Source: Malurus cyaneus samueli (taxonomy: Eukaryota > Chordata > Aves > Passeriformes > Maluridae). Taken from it: a stretch of 64,000 nt of DNA. Shown here piece by piece: positions 39,359-50,018 of this stretch. Location of the stretch: contig CM019216.1 in NCBI GenBank assembly GCA_009741485.1, positions 21,492,465 through 21,556,464 of the forward strand. Direction: 5' to 3'. The stretch's first letter is position 1; every line of letters begins with the position of its first letter. The translations under genes were made by a program, and so were the position numbers. The notes beneath the pieces are model-generated. The model was given only the letters and a program-made list of their open reading frames with translations, searched no databases and was not told the DNA's origin.

Positions 39359-39870
39359 AAATTCCTAGAATTAAAGGAGAAATCAAGTTGGAAGGGATCA
39401 TGGGAATTTGTCAAGTCAGATGCAACACTGAACTCAGACAAGGTTTGCTTGGGTCTTTGTGCACAGTGCTCTCGAACACCTCCAAGAACAGATATTCCAC
39501 AACCTTTCCAGGCAGCCTGCTCTATTGCTTGGCTGCCCAGTTACCTCAGTGTCTCCTCAAAGCACAGATGCTCCAGCCATCCTGATGGCCCCTCACTGAA
39601 CTTACTCGTTTCCCCATGTCTTCCTTGCACAGAAAGAACCCAAACCACACTTTATAACTGCCAGATGTCCTTCCTGTCCAGCTATAGGACTTTGAATATA
39701 TCCTTGTTAAATTTAACAAGGCTCCTATCTGCCAATTCAGGTCTCTATTGAATGACAATCTTAAACTCAGGAGTACTGATATGACCCCTCAGCTGGAGTC
39801 ACTCACAAACTTAATGGAGTCCTTTGTTACAGCATCAAGACTATTGCTTCTAACTTGAAACTTCAGAAAT
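39359..39870 (-). mobile_element. CR1 LINE fragment of an older subfamily
   Basis: The + strand opens AATTCCTAGAATTAAAGG and AAGTTGGAAGGGATCATG, a degraded CR1 3' end in complement, then AACACCTCCAAGAACAG and TTCCACAACCTTTCCAGGCAG near 39494-39516. A stretch at 39700-39730 corresponds to the CR1 'LMKFNK' coding region in complement and happens to form a 20-bp perfect palindrome (39702-39721). It lies directly beyond the 5' end of the CR1 at 37412-39230, both on the minus strand. Confidence 0.75.
39702..39721. repeat. 20-bp perfect palindrome inside a CR1 relic
   Basis: CCTTGTTAAATTTAACAAGG equals its own reverse complement. It sits in decayed CR1 coding sequence, so it most likely arose by chance mutation. 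Confidence 0.95.
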
Positions 39871-42599
39871 ATAAAAATATATATTCTTAGTCACAGTTTA
39901 CCTAACCCGGTAACCTTGTCTCGGATAGAGTTTCAATCTATTTATGGTTTCAGGATTTCCTGCACTAGGCATAACTGTGAAATATTTAGTAACCCACCTG
40001 AACTCTGTGACCACTTCTGTCAGTCACACCACCCAGCTGCTAGCAGTTCTACAGTGTAAGTTCCTCTTGTGTGGAAAAAGCACATTTTCTTTTTTGTTAT
40101 GAATATGACTTCTACTGATTTCTTTTGATGCCTGTACTTTATTGGGAAAAGAGAGTGAACAGCCTCTCCCTAATATCCCTCTCCAGGTTACTCATCAGTC
40201 AGTACATTGGTTTTTACACATCCACCCCCACTTAGCTGTTTTCCAGGCTCTCTAAACCATACAGAATCTATTGCACACCTCTGCTCACACAACGTGAGAG
40301 ACAAGAGCTGCTGACAGGATGTAGATGAACTACAGCTACAAGTATAGTAAAATTCATTTTTTTGCTGCCTATTCCCAAAGGGACTATAACAAAGTTCCTT
40401 TTCTGTGTGTACCACTTTATCCTTAAAATTAGTCAGAAACTCTAGCTGGCAAGTAAAGCATTTCAGATGTCTTCAAATGAGCTTTGGTCATTCATGTCAG
40501 GGAGATCTAATTCACACCATCACTCTGTTTGCTGTGTCCATCTAGATCTAAGTCAGCGGCAGAAAATGTGAATCCTGCCTCAGTTCACAGCCTGAACTCA
40601 AAATTTACCCTATCATCACTTTTCCTGAGACTCAGGTAAGCTGTGGAGCTGTGGAGATGGAAACCTTAAACTGCTCTCACGTGTTCAAGCAAGACCTGTC
40701 TGAACACACTCAAGAGGACCATATTTTTAAACACTATATTTTGGGCTGCTTTGCCAAGAGAGAGTAGGATCATGAAGCATTGGGGATACTTGTTAATGTT
40801 GTCTTCCATAGTCCACATTTGCATCTCCACCGAGATGTATGAAAAGCAAGAAGCCAGTGTTCAGTAGTCCAGTTCTACATCGCTTGTGAAAATCACAAAC
40901 CTTCACAAGAGAATTTTAGTACAGAGGTCAGATAAACTGTCTTTTCCACCCCTTCACAGCTGCAATCTCAGCAGGAACTGCAGGCAGTGAAAACTTCTCA
41001 GAAGGGAAATGCATAACCCTTCCATGTCAGCATGAATACAGAGACACCTGCGTGAGTCATGCTCTCAATTACATGTTGGGCTGTTATTTTTCAGCATGTT
41101 GCTGTCTTTTTCTTCCACAATAGGCCTTTGGGGTCATAGTGCATCAAAGACATTGTCTTACTGGGTGAGTTAAAACTTAACAAGGATAGGTCTCTATCAA
41201 ATGCAAAATAAAGCTGATGCTGTGTCAGCACATTAGCTGTGGATATAATAAGAGTGATTTCTTAAATTACAGGGTAGAAAGAAAAAATAAAATTGGTCAC
41301 TGCTTAGGCTGAAAGAAAAATATATAAACTGCTTTTTCTTTTCCTGAAAAGGGTCTCATACTTCTCATAATTTCCTTAATCATGAACTTCACATTGGAAA
41401 ATTAACAACATCATGAGAACATTCCACAATTTTGTTAGACTACATGATCCATAATATTACACTTTCTTTGTGACAGGAAATAAATGTCCGTCATAATTTT
41501 TTCCATGTTCCATCAAAACACAAATAGGGACTGAGAGTAGAAGTAAGGTTTTTTGATGATAAATACACATCCATCTGACAAACTGATGCAACGTTTTTTT
41601 TTACAAAAAAAAAAAAAAGTTGGGCTATTAAAAACTCTTGGCTATTAAAAAACACTTTTTTCTTTTTTCCTTTTTTTTTTTACTAATATGTACTAATAGT
41701 TTACATTAAAAATGCTCAAAAAAACAGGGAAAATATCAGATATGAATTTTGTCTTCTCTGTTTAGAATGAACTACTCTGCAAAACAGAAGTAGAAAGTTA
41801 AAACACGCCTTTTTAAGCATCAGCCAAAGTAGGAAAACAGGAGAACAAACAAGCCACTGCTGGACACCTCAGGAGGCATTCTCCTTGTGGAGAAGCAAAG
41901 AGACTAGAATGCCTATGAGGCTGCTGAGGTGTGACTCCTCTATATTATTTACAACAGTACCGTACAAAATACTGCCAACCTGTGTGCCAGATCACTATGC
42001 AGTATGAAAAATGACAACATAAGAGTCTCCTTTCACTAGTATAGCCCCACAGTATAGTTTTGAGCTATATTGGTACCACTTTCACTTGGCTTCCTTGCCT
42101 GCAATTCTACTGTGCATCATCAACATTCAGTTCTAATCAGCTGGAGGCGGCCATTCCTGTGGCTCAAGGTGTTTTCCTGGTGCTAACTGGTCAGGAATCA
42201 TTTTGCTGACTTTTATACCAACTAGGATAGGAAAAAGGAAAAGGCATTCAGGGACAACACAAGGTATAGAGAAGGGAAAAAAATTGTCTGTTGCATAAAT
42301 CAGGATTCCTAAGGTTATGCTAACCTCTTTTTCAGAAGAAAACTGTTTTCTAGACAAAGGTAACAAAAATCCAATCCATGTTCCTTTAATAAACCATTTG
42401 GTATATATTACATTATTACTACATATGAAGAAGAAGAAGAGGGCTTAGTCAAGAAGTCCTAAGAGGGGAAGATAAATAGGCCTTAGATGTGTCACAAGAG
42501 AGGGAGAACTGAACATTCCAATGGAGATCCTGAGGGTGAGTTAAGACACAGTGTAACTCCAGATACATCTTAGATGTGTTAAGATTCTATTATACTATT
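39871..42599. other. intergenic, no recognised gene
   Basis: About 2.7 kb. It contains T-run and A-run pairs around 41594-41618 and 41659-41682, a near-tandem GGCTATTAAAAA at 41624-41651, and a short (GAA)n at 42427-42440. No supportable exon. Confidence 0.45.
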
Positions 42600-42880
42600 T
42601 TAATTAAGAGCCTGGAAATAAAAAAGGGTGTGCTAGGGAAATTTGCAGATGGCCTGAACATCTTTATTAAAACAGAAGCAGACCTCAATATAGAAACAAT
42701 AGGATGATGTCACGTATTGGAGTCTAATAAACAGTTACAATCACAGATCTCATGACCTGGAAATATTAGTCCACAGAAAGGTTATGTGGTTCTGAGAAAA
42801 GGATCCCAGGATGGAGTATGTAAAGTATATAAATCAATCCAGTATAAATGCATAGAAAATGGCTGCCAAAACATTGCACA
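42600..42880 (+). mobile_element. possible ancient CR1/L3-like relic
   Basis: GGGTGTGCTAGGGAAATTTGCAGATGGCC near 42627 resembles the LINE reverse-transcriptase 'KFADD' coding region (AAATTTGCAGATGAC), and GCATAGAAAATGGCTGCCAAAAC near 42850 resembles a later part of the same ORF. The middle is poorly matched. Only these two landmarks support the call. Confidence 0.45.
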
Positions 42881-45800
42881 GTTTTCCATACTACTTTAAA
42901 AATCAACATTCAAACTGAAACAGGCATAGACAAGAACTGTTAGACTTACTAAGAAAATCAGGAGTCTGCCTTGTCAGAGGAGACAATGACAGCTGGTGTG
43001 GACAATCAGAGCTTATTTCAGGAGCTTCCTCCAAGAAAACAGCATGCAAGTTTGTACCTCCAAGTGCTTCTTCCCACCTCTGCATCTGTAATGGTCAAGT
43101 AGCATTGTAGAGATGATAACTCCAGTTTTTATACAAGTGTTCAGGTCTTAAATACATTGACTGACTGGAATTTACTAGTTTAGAGGAAGCAATGAACCCC
43201 AGCTGTTTATCTGGGACACAACTCATACTTGGAAATTTAGGATTCAAAAAATTAATACAAAAGGTTGATGATTGCACAAATTGGAAATAGGCTCATAAAG
43301 CCACCCAACCAAATAAACAAACACCATCCAATAGTTAATATACAAAATCAGAATTTACTTAATAATAGCAAACCTCCTTATTTGTTCTAGGAATTTTTCA
43401 TAAGCTTAATGTCAAATCCCAGGAGTAATACATAGCCCACCATCTGAACTCTACGTCAGAGAAACTGTCTCTGTGATATAGCCTGAAAAAACACCATCCC
43501 AAAGTCTACACCAAATTTATATCAAAAATTAAGGGCTAGCTGAGAAGGAAACTTTTGAATTACCAAAGAAAGAATTGAGAATACAGCTCCTTTTTATGTT
43601 TTACCCAACACCAAAAAATTAACACATTACTGGATTTTTTTTTTTTGGAAACATTTAGGTGTTCATAGGCCTTTTACTTTCTTGTAAAAAGAGGCTTATT
43701 ACCTCTCTTTGATTAGGAAATCAACTGAAATGCAACTTTCACAGTTCCCCCCTTTCTCAACATAATTGTCCTGTAGAACTCTTTCTTCCTAGAGCAGCAT
43801 TCTATGACCTGTATGTCCTAGTAAGTACTGACTGTAGAGAAATCATGTCAATCTGTTAATGCCATATTCATAACTTTACAGGCACCATGAAATTGCATAT
43901 CATCAAGGCAAAAAGCAAACCTATTTAGAGGGTATTTACATTAAGTTAATGTAAATAAGTAATGTAAGTAAGTCCCATTCATTGTCATTTTCAGGAGCTT
44001 ACTATGGCATGAAAGTTAAAACACCCCAATGTATTCAAACTGGCAAAATAGCAGCTGTAAAAATATAGTGCTGCTTTCGGTAAGTACCAGAGGATGATAA
44101 ATGCTGAGAAGTAACTTGACAGCAAGACAATACTGGCACAAGAACAGACAGCTATTAACTACCAGTGGAATTCTGAAGTTTATTCACCATCTGAGAATTA
44201 AGTTCTTGTAAATCCTAAAGTAACTCTGATGTCAAAACTCCAACTGTTAAAGACAAAACTGTAAATTTGTGGGAGAATTTCAGTATTCTGTGTATCATTT
44301 CTGTGAAAAAAGGTAGGCATCCCAAGTGCAGCTTTCTCATGAGTAGTCCTAGTCTGCTGTGATAATGAATTACAACATTTTCTTGCAATTACTACTTTTC
44401 ATTGTCTCTACCAGTTTAGAATCAGAGCATACAGATATAATTGCACATTTCAGCATATTTGCCTTTAACATCCTTTCAGCTAAAGGCCCAAACACAGCCA
44501 GTGGTTTCTTTACTGGGGATTTTCCATGTATATTTAAATCTCCCCTACCTCCACTCCTGAAATTGCCCTCACATCACTGTTCATAGACACTGCATTAAGA
44601 CTAGACTCCCCTTTCCTTGAGGCACCATTGAGAACCTCAGTAAAAATATTCTATTATTGCCTAGCAAAGAACAGTGTAACATACTATCAGAAGTACAAAG
44701 ATGGGTAAATACAAACAAACATATATGTAGGTTGGTTACTTTATACACATAGTGAATACATAAGTGAAAAGAAGTCTGTCACACATTCAGCACAGGAAGC
44801 ACCCAAGAACTTACTTGAAACACTTGAAACAGATCTAGTGCCATACTAATGTCCTGAAAATTAAACAAACTGTCTCAATGCCAAAATATTTGGTAGTAGA
44901 TTAAGGTATCTTAAGATATAGTATAGCACAGCCATCTTCTTGGTAGTCTCCTAGGAGTCAAGATTTGAATCTCTCCATGAAAGTAAGAATGGGCATAATG
45001 GGCCACACAATTTTTATCTCAGTTCTGTTTCTCCAGTGGAAATCACTGAAAAAAAGAACAAAAGAAAAGTAAAGAAAAACCCAAACTGCTCCCTGTACCT
45101 TCTCAGAGTCCAGCAACATACAATTCAGGGCTTTACTGATGGCAAGGTGGGTTTGTACATTTTTTAGTCTTGAAATGGTTTTCATGAATTTGTTGGATTT
45201 CTTCAGAAACCATGTGGCTTGCCAGCACTCTGAACACTGCCACCATAGCCTCATGAGGTGCAATGTGGAAACATCTCTTCTGAGAAGGCCCCATGTGGCA
45301 GTCTCTTTTGGTGCTCACTAGCTCTTGTTTGGAATGCACCACTCCATGTTCACCTTCCACACACCATCATGATTTTAAGGATTCCAGCACAACCCCCTTC
45401 CATTGTTTCTTTTCCAAGCTGACAATCCTTGTCTGAATAGCTGTCTCTCATATGGAAATTACTTAGTATCCTTGTTTTGCATCTCTGTTGTTTTCTCATG
45501 TCAGCTGTATTATTTTTTAGATAATTAAATTAGAATATTGAAGATTTCAGAACATCACCATTTTGTACAACCATATGGTAACTCCCAAGCTGTGTGAGTT
45601 GTATAATAAGGCTGTGCAGCATTATTTTCCTCAGTATGCTCTTCTTTTTTCTCATGGTAAATCTCCTTACACTCACTAATTCCCTTATTTTATTATACAT
45701 TTTACCATTGTTCCCTGAGGAATCCATTACTTTTTCTCTAACTTCCCTCTAGTATTGCATTTGCTGCACTCCAGCCTTTAAGGACTAAAGCCAGCTCCTG

Positions 45801-46071
45801 TTAGGGTTCCCTGACTACAGTCAATAGCGCAGTTGCTTACAAGCAGTTTTACATGCTTTGGTAAATACCGTCTCACAGTGCTCTTTGCTAACGCCGATTG
45901 TGCTGGCTTTTTCTGTTACTTGTTTTCTCACCACAGACACTGCAGTTTGGGCCACCAGAGAGTTGTGAGACAAGCAGTTCACCAAACCACTTTCCTACAA
46001 ACTAAAATTTTCCAGAATGCCATTTAGGATTCCTTATGGTGAATGGACACAACAAATTCACTTAGTGTTTG
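42881..46071. other. intergenic, no recognised gene
   Basis: About 3.2 kb between the last intergenic LINE relic and the LTR upstream of MCPH1. Open frames (for example 44958-45263 on minus) are not recognisable. No repeat was identified. Confidence 0.45.
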
Positions 46072-46075
46072 GCTT

Positions 46076-46192
46076 TGTTATAAACACATATTATAGGGTT
46101 GGCTTTCGCAAATGTTAAGATGAGTGCTATGTGTGCGTTAAACATATATTGTAGTGTTAGTTCTCGCAGAGATTAAAGGTAGATGCTATGTG
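46076..46192 (+). repeat. imperfect 58-bp tandem duplication in LTR U3
   Basis: Both copies run from TG-TTAAACA-like sequence through a TATAG/TGTAG block and end GATG/GAGTGCTATGTG-like (both finish GCTATGTG). Such U3 duplications often double enhancer sites. Confidence 0.7.
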
Positions 46193-46939
46193 TTGTGCAT
46201 CATGATATAATATTGTCTTATTTGCAGAAGAAGTTTAGTTATGTTTTTTATATTATAGCAAAACTATACAAAAGCTGCAAAGAAAGTCACCAAAAAAAAC
46301 CCGAATGGGGCCCTGATGGCAATGGTCCCTAAAGATAAGAAGGAGCTCAAAGCTGGAGAAAACAATGCATACATTCACTAAGATGCTTGGCACCTTCAGG
46401 GTGGGGAGGCCATCGCCCCAGGGCTATCAACTGCCAGGCCAGCACAGACCCTGACAGCGAAAAGGGTGGGCATGGAAGGAGCAGAGGCTTTGAGAAAAAA
46501 TATCTGGTGAGAACTTGTAAAAACATCTATTGTTTGCGGCAAAAGGAATGTGGCTGATAGGACCACTCAACCTTCAGACAACCATATCTGCAATGGACAG
46601 GCCAGGGGTCCCGTGACCCATTAGGGGCCCCTGCTATGGACACTTCTCTATCAACAAGGACCATCTGCTGAAGTTGTGGAATAGGGGTCACACAAACATG
46701 AAGGAACACACCCCAGGAACATAAAACAACAAGACAGGTTTAAATATGCATAAATGTCTAAGAATAGGCATTAGGCTGATGTAATACAGAATGTATTTAA
46801 AGAAGTTTCTATCCATACCCCGTGTGCCTCTGGCAGATCGCCAAGCACCCGACATCATCTCCTTTTGCTTTTATGTACCCTATTGTCACTTATTAAAACT
46901 TTTCAAATTTTACCAGGAGAGTGAACCTCGTTTTTCACA
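46076..46939 (+). mobile_element. avian endogenous retroviral solo LTR upstream of MCPH1
   Basis: It starts TGTTATAAACACAT and ends TTTTTCACA. GCTT flanks both ends (46072-46075 and 46940-46943), extending to GCTTTG if the first two LTR bases are counted in the duplication. A TATTTAA box at 46794-46800 and an ATTAAA polyadenylation signal at 46892-46897 give a U3-R-U5 order in + orientation. U3 opens with two imperfect tandem copies of about 58 bp (46076-46133 and 46134-46192). No primer site or viral gene follows; a CR1 does. The class is uncertain: a 4-bp duplication suggests a class I type, a 6-bp one an ERVK type. Confidence 0.75.
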
Positions 46940-46952
46940 GCTTTGTCAAAAC

Positions 46953-47533
46953 TTCATGGCATCCTGGCCTGCATCAGCAACAGCATGGCCAGCAAGAGAA
47001 GGACCAGTGACTCTCCCACTCTCCTGAGCACTGGCGAGGCCACACTCGAGTGTTGTGTCCAGTTCTGGGCCCCAGTTCAGAAAGGACACTGAGGTGCTGG
47101 ATTGAGTCCAGAGAAGGGCAATGGAGCTGGTGAAGGGTCTGGAGCACAAGTGCTGTGAGTAGCCACTGAGGGAGCTGCGGGTGTTTAGCTCAGGAGGGAC
47201 TTTATTGCCCTCTACAACTGCCTGAAAGGAGGCTGCAGCCACATGAGGGTCGGTCTCTTCTCCCAGGAATTAGTGACAGGATGAGAGTCTATAGTCTTAA
47301 GCTGTGCCAGGGAAGGTCTAGATTGGATGTTGGGAAGAATTTTATAACAGGATGGGTAATTAGATATTGGAATGGGCTGCCCCAGGAAGTGATGGAGTCA
47401 GCGTCCCTGGAGATGTTTAAAGAAAGATAGGATGTAGCCCTAAGTGCCATGGTCTAGTTAACAAGGTGGTGTTGGGTCACTGATTGGACTGGATGATCTC
47501 AGAGCTCTTTTACAATCTAATTAACTGTGTGAC
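46953..47533 (+). mobile_element. CR1 LINE 3' fragment beside the MCPH1 promoter
   Basis: CATGGCATCCTGGCCTGCATCAG, then GTGTTGTGTCCAGTTCTGGGC near 47052, GAGTCCAGAGAAGGGCAATGG near 47105, GGAATGGGCTGCCCCAGGAAG near 47370, and GGACTGGATGATCTCAGAGC near 47486. This is the C-terminal ORF2 end and 3' UTR of a CR1 in + orientation. Its tail (TTACAATCTAATTAACTGTG) ends about 210 bp before the MCPH1 start codon. The minus frame at 46946-47242 is a shadow of it. The junction with the LTR is within about 15 bp. Confidence 0.92.
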
Positions 47534-47665
47534 ACTGTTTCCACCAGCATTCGGCTGTGCCACGCTTCCCCCGGCGCAGGGCAAGGCCGGAGGTGGGCCG
47601 AGCACGCAGCATTTCCGACCAGGCCGGCAGGGCCCCACAGCCGCTCCGCACCCCGGTGCTCCTCG

Positions 47666-47677
47666 TGCGCAGGCGCG
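47666..47677 (+). promoter_or_regulatory. NRF1-like site
   Basis: TGCGCAGGCGCG matches the NRF1 palindromic consensus YGCGCAYGCGCR except for G at the central Y. It lies 66-77 bp upstream of the start codon, a typical place in CpG-island promoters. Motif match only. Confidence 0.45.
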
Positions 47678-47690
47678 GCGGGGCCAGCGC

Positions 47691-47705
47691 GGGGGCGCGT
47701 TTGAA
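47691..47705 (+). promoter_or_regulatory. E2F/CDE-CHR-like cell-cycle element
   Basis: GGGGGCGCG runs directly into TTTGAA (47700-47705). TTTGAA is the CHR core, and a GGCGCG upstream of it resembles CDE or E2F sites that silence G2/M genes outside mitosis through DREAM. The spacing is tighter than the classic 4 bases. It lies 38-52 bp upstream of the ATG. Confidence 0.4.
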
Positions 47706-47742
47706 CCGTGGCGGGCGCCGAGCTCCCCGCGCCGTGCCGCCA

Positions 47743-47761
47743 ATGGAGCCCGTCCTCACAG
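47743..47761 (+). CDS. MCPH1: MCPH1 coding exon 1 (residues 1-6 plus one base)
   Basis: It encodes MEPVLT and the first base of codon 7, ending ACAG before the donor GTACGG. The ATG has G at +4 but C at -3, so its context is moderate. The start was chosen because it aligns with the mammalian start (a six- or seven-residue first exon). The same frame stays open upstream to another ATG at 47557, 62 codons earlier, but that extension is Arg/Pro-rich and looks like GC-rich 5' UTR. Confidence 0.88.
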
Positions 47762-49926
47762 GTACGGGCTCGGCCGCGGTGCGGCGGCTTCTCCCGGCGT
47801 GGCGAGAGGAGCCGCCGCGCGCTGGGCGGGCTCCAAGCTGTCGCTGTCCTGCCCCCTTTCGGCCCTTGTCCCGGCGCTTCCCGGTTGGGCAGACGGAGAG
47901 CGGCGGCAGGCCGGATGATGGCCCGCTCTGGGGCTCCGGCCGGCGGCCGCGGGGCGGTCAAGGCTCCCCCGCGGGCTGCTTCGACTCGCCGCGAACCGGC
48001 CGACCCCAGCGACGGGTCCTGTCCGGCCCGGGTGGAGGCGGACTCTGCCCGGGCCCAGTCCCGGTCCCGCTGCGCGGCCGCCAGGACCGGCCGGGCCGGA
48101 GGCCTTCCTCCGCTCGGGCTGTCCCTTTGGGGTGGCTCCCGGTGGGACACTGCCCGGCGACCCCTCTGTTTTTCCTACCCCGGTCAGTCGTGGCTCTCTT
48201 CTGCATCTCAAAATTTCTGCCTCGCCAAGTTGCCTTCTCATGGTCCTTTTCCTCTGCCATCACCGCGTTCTCTGAGGCCTTCTCAGGCCGGCATTTACAA
48301 GAACCGATCTCTACTCAGAGTTCTAGTTCAAAAAAGCGCCAAGCTCTCCCTCATTTTCCTTTCCGTCAACTTTCCTTCCGTCAACAAAAACAACAAAAAG
48401 CCTTGTCTTTTGCTGAAATATATCTGATTAGCTGAAATTGACTAACTATTGTAAATCGCGCCTTTGGTCCTACTGCAGTGGCACGAAGCTTTGAAGTACC
48501 ATCCCTTTATGTTCCTAGTTTGACCTTTGCTGAAATGTTCAGATCTGTTTTTCCAGGCGAATTTTAGCTATGAAAAGTTCTAAAATATTTGATGCAAGAG
48601 GAAGAAACTATCTTTTCAAATGCAAGTGCAAGGTTTTTCACAATTGAAAATCAAGGGAAAGAGCAACTCTGGCAGAATCAGCCCCAATCTAGTAGATGAA
48701 TGAACACAATTAAAAGCGCATTGGAGTAGACTTACTTAATGTCTTTAATTCCCATTTATATCTGAAGTCATAGTACTGATAATGAGTTTTTTCCTAGTGG
48801 TTTGCATGAGGAAGTGGTTTATGTTTCATATTCCTCTTGTATGTGGAAAACATTTCCACTAATTGTAAAAATACTTGAATCTTTATTAAAGTACTTCTAT
48901 TGTTAGAGCATTTATTCTGTTTTTCATTTAGAAAGGAGACAGATGAGACTACATAATAATTAATCAGAAGGACATGCTTAATTATCTTAGTAGCTAAGAT
49001 AATTAAGCAATATTTGCTAAGGATGACCCTTTAAAATTGAAACTCTCAGTTTTATTCATGAGTTCTGAGAGTTGATTTTATGCAGTTTGCATGAAGTTGT
49101 TTTAGGTGAACTGCCATTTCTCAAGTTTTGGGAATTTTGTTGATTTGTCATTCAGAATGGGAAAGTGGCATAGCCAGTGGAACTGTAGGTCACTTTAGTG
49201 CCTGTCCTATGTAAAATTACTGAAGGGATGGTTATGAGTTTTATTTGCTTATCCTTTCTTGTCAGTACTTCAACTTTGGTTGTTTGAGGATATTCTCAAC
49301 CATGACTGATTTGATTCCTTGAAGAGTTTGTTAATCTGCTTAATAAAGGGAGCTAATTAAATCTGAATACCTAAAGTTACATAAAGCAGCATAAATTTTA
49401 TTAGCACCTATGTACCTAATTTTGGGTGCTTCAATATAAATAAAGTGAAAATTCAAATGAGTTGGAAACTGTTAAGTAGTATTTATGCAGAGTTTTCTGG
49501 GAGTTTGGACAAGCAATAATTCTATTGCGGTGGTTTCATTTTGTTCTATAAGTTGTGTTATAGCAAATTTTTAATTAATCTGAAGATTAGCAGTGATTAA
49601 ATGATGGTAGGCATAAGCAGTCATATAAAGATAATGCATTGCTTGTTAAGCTGGTAGTGTGTTTCAAATAGATGAAGTGAAAAATTGTTTAACTAATGTC
49701 AGACTTCTAAGTTATTTCCATTATGACTAATTTAGGGGACATAAATACACTAGAAAAACCCCAGTCTGCTGCTAAAATCTGACAGTTCACTGAAAGCTAT
49801 ATTTGCAACTGAATGCAATATGTATAAAAGAAAATTTAATTGAAAAGGCAATTTAATCAGTTTTACCATATGTACTTCTTAGTATGTATGTACTTCTTAG
49901 CTGTTGTTTTCTCTCTTCTGATTCAG
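47762..49926 (+). other. MCPH1: MCPH1 intron 1
   Basis: About 2.2 kb, starting in the CpG island and turning AT-rich after about 48200. It holds the perfect hairpin at 48975-49009. The acceptor is TCTTCTGATTCAG at 49926. No other exon or young repeat was recognised. Confidence 0.85.
48975..49009. repeat. perfect 16-bp inverted repeat with 3-base loop
   Basis: TGCTTAATTATCTTAG, loop TAG, then the exact reverse complement CTAAGATAATTAAGCA. Flanking bases do not extend the pairing. It may form a cruciform in DNA or a hairpin in the MCPH1 pre-mRNA. Confidence 0.97.
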
Positions 49927-50018
49927 GTATTTCTGCATTCGTAGAAGTTTGGTCATCTAACAGAACAGAAAATTACTCAAAAACCTTCGAACAGCAACTT
50001 CTTGATATGGGAGCAAAA
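49927..50018 (+). CDS. MCPH1: MCPH1 coding exon 2 (residues 7-37)
   Basis: 92 bases, from after ATTCAG to GCAAAA before the donor GTAAGA. It encodes [20 protein letters not shown] and onward to LLDMGAK, the first strand and helix of the N-terminal BRCT domain. [15 protein letters not shown] is a signature of microcephalin. In phase with both neighbours. Confidence 0.96.

Larger units (their letters stand above)
47545..48175. promoter_or_regulatory. MCPH1: CpG island and promoter region of MCPH1
   Basis: After AT-rich flanks the sequence becomes strongly GC-rich and dense in CG dinucleotides for about 630 bp, spanning the first exon and the start of intron 1. No TATA box is evident, as is usual for CpG-island promoters of housekeeping and cell-cycle genes. 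The left border coincides with the end of the CR1. Long open frames on both strands here (up to 292 codons on +, 209 on minus) are products of the lack of stop codons in GC-rich DNA. Confidence 0.85.

Noticed and set aside
1..46000. Search for exons of a neighbouring gene (such as CSMD1, which lies near MCPH1 in vertebrates)
   Set aside because: None of the open frames shows CUB, Sushi or any other recognisable domain, so no second gene is called.
47557..48435. 292-codon + frame, with 239-codon (+), 209- and 161-codon (minus) frames over the same interval
   Set aside because: They lie in the CpG island where stop codons are rare. All are Arg/Pro/Gly/Ala-rich without domains, overlap in several frames and both strands, and conflict with the MCPH1 exon 1 donor at 47762.
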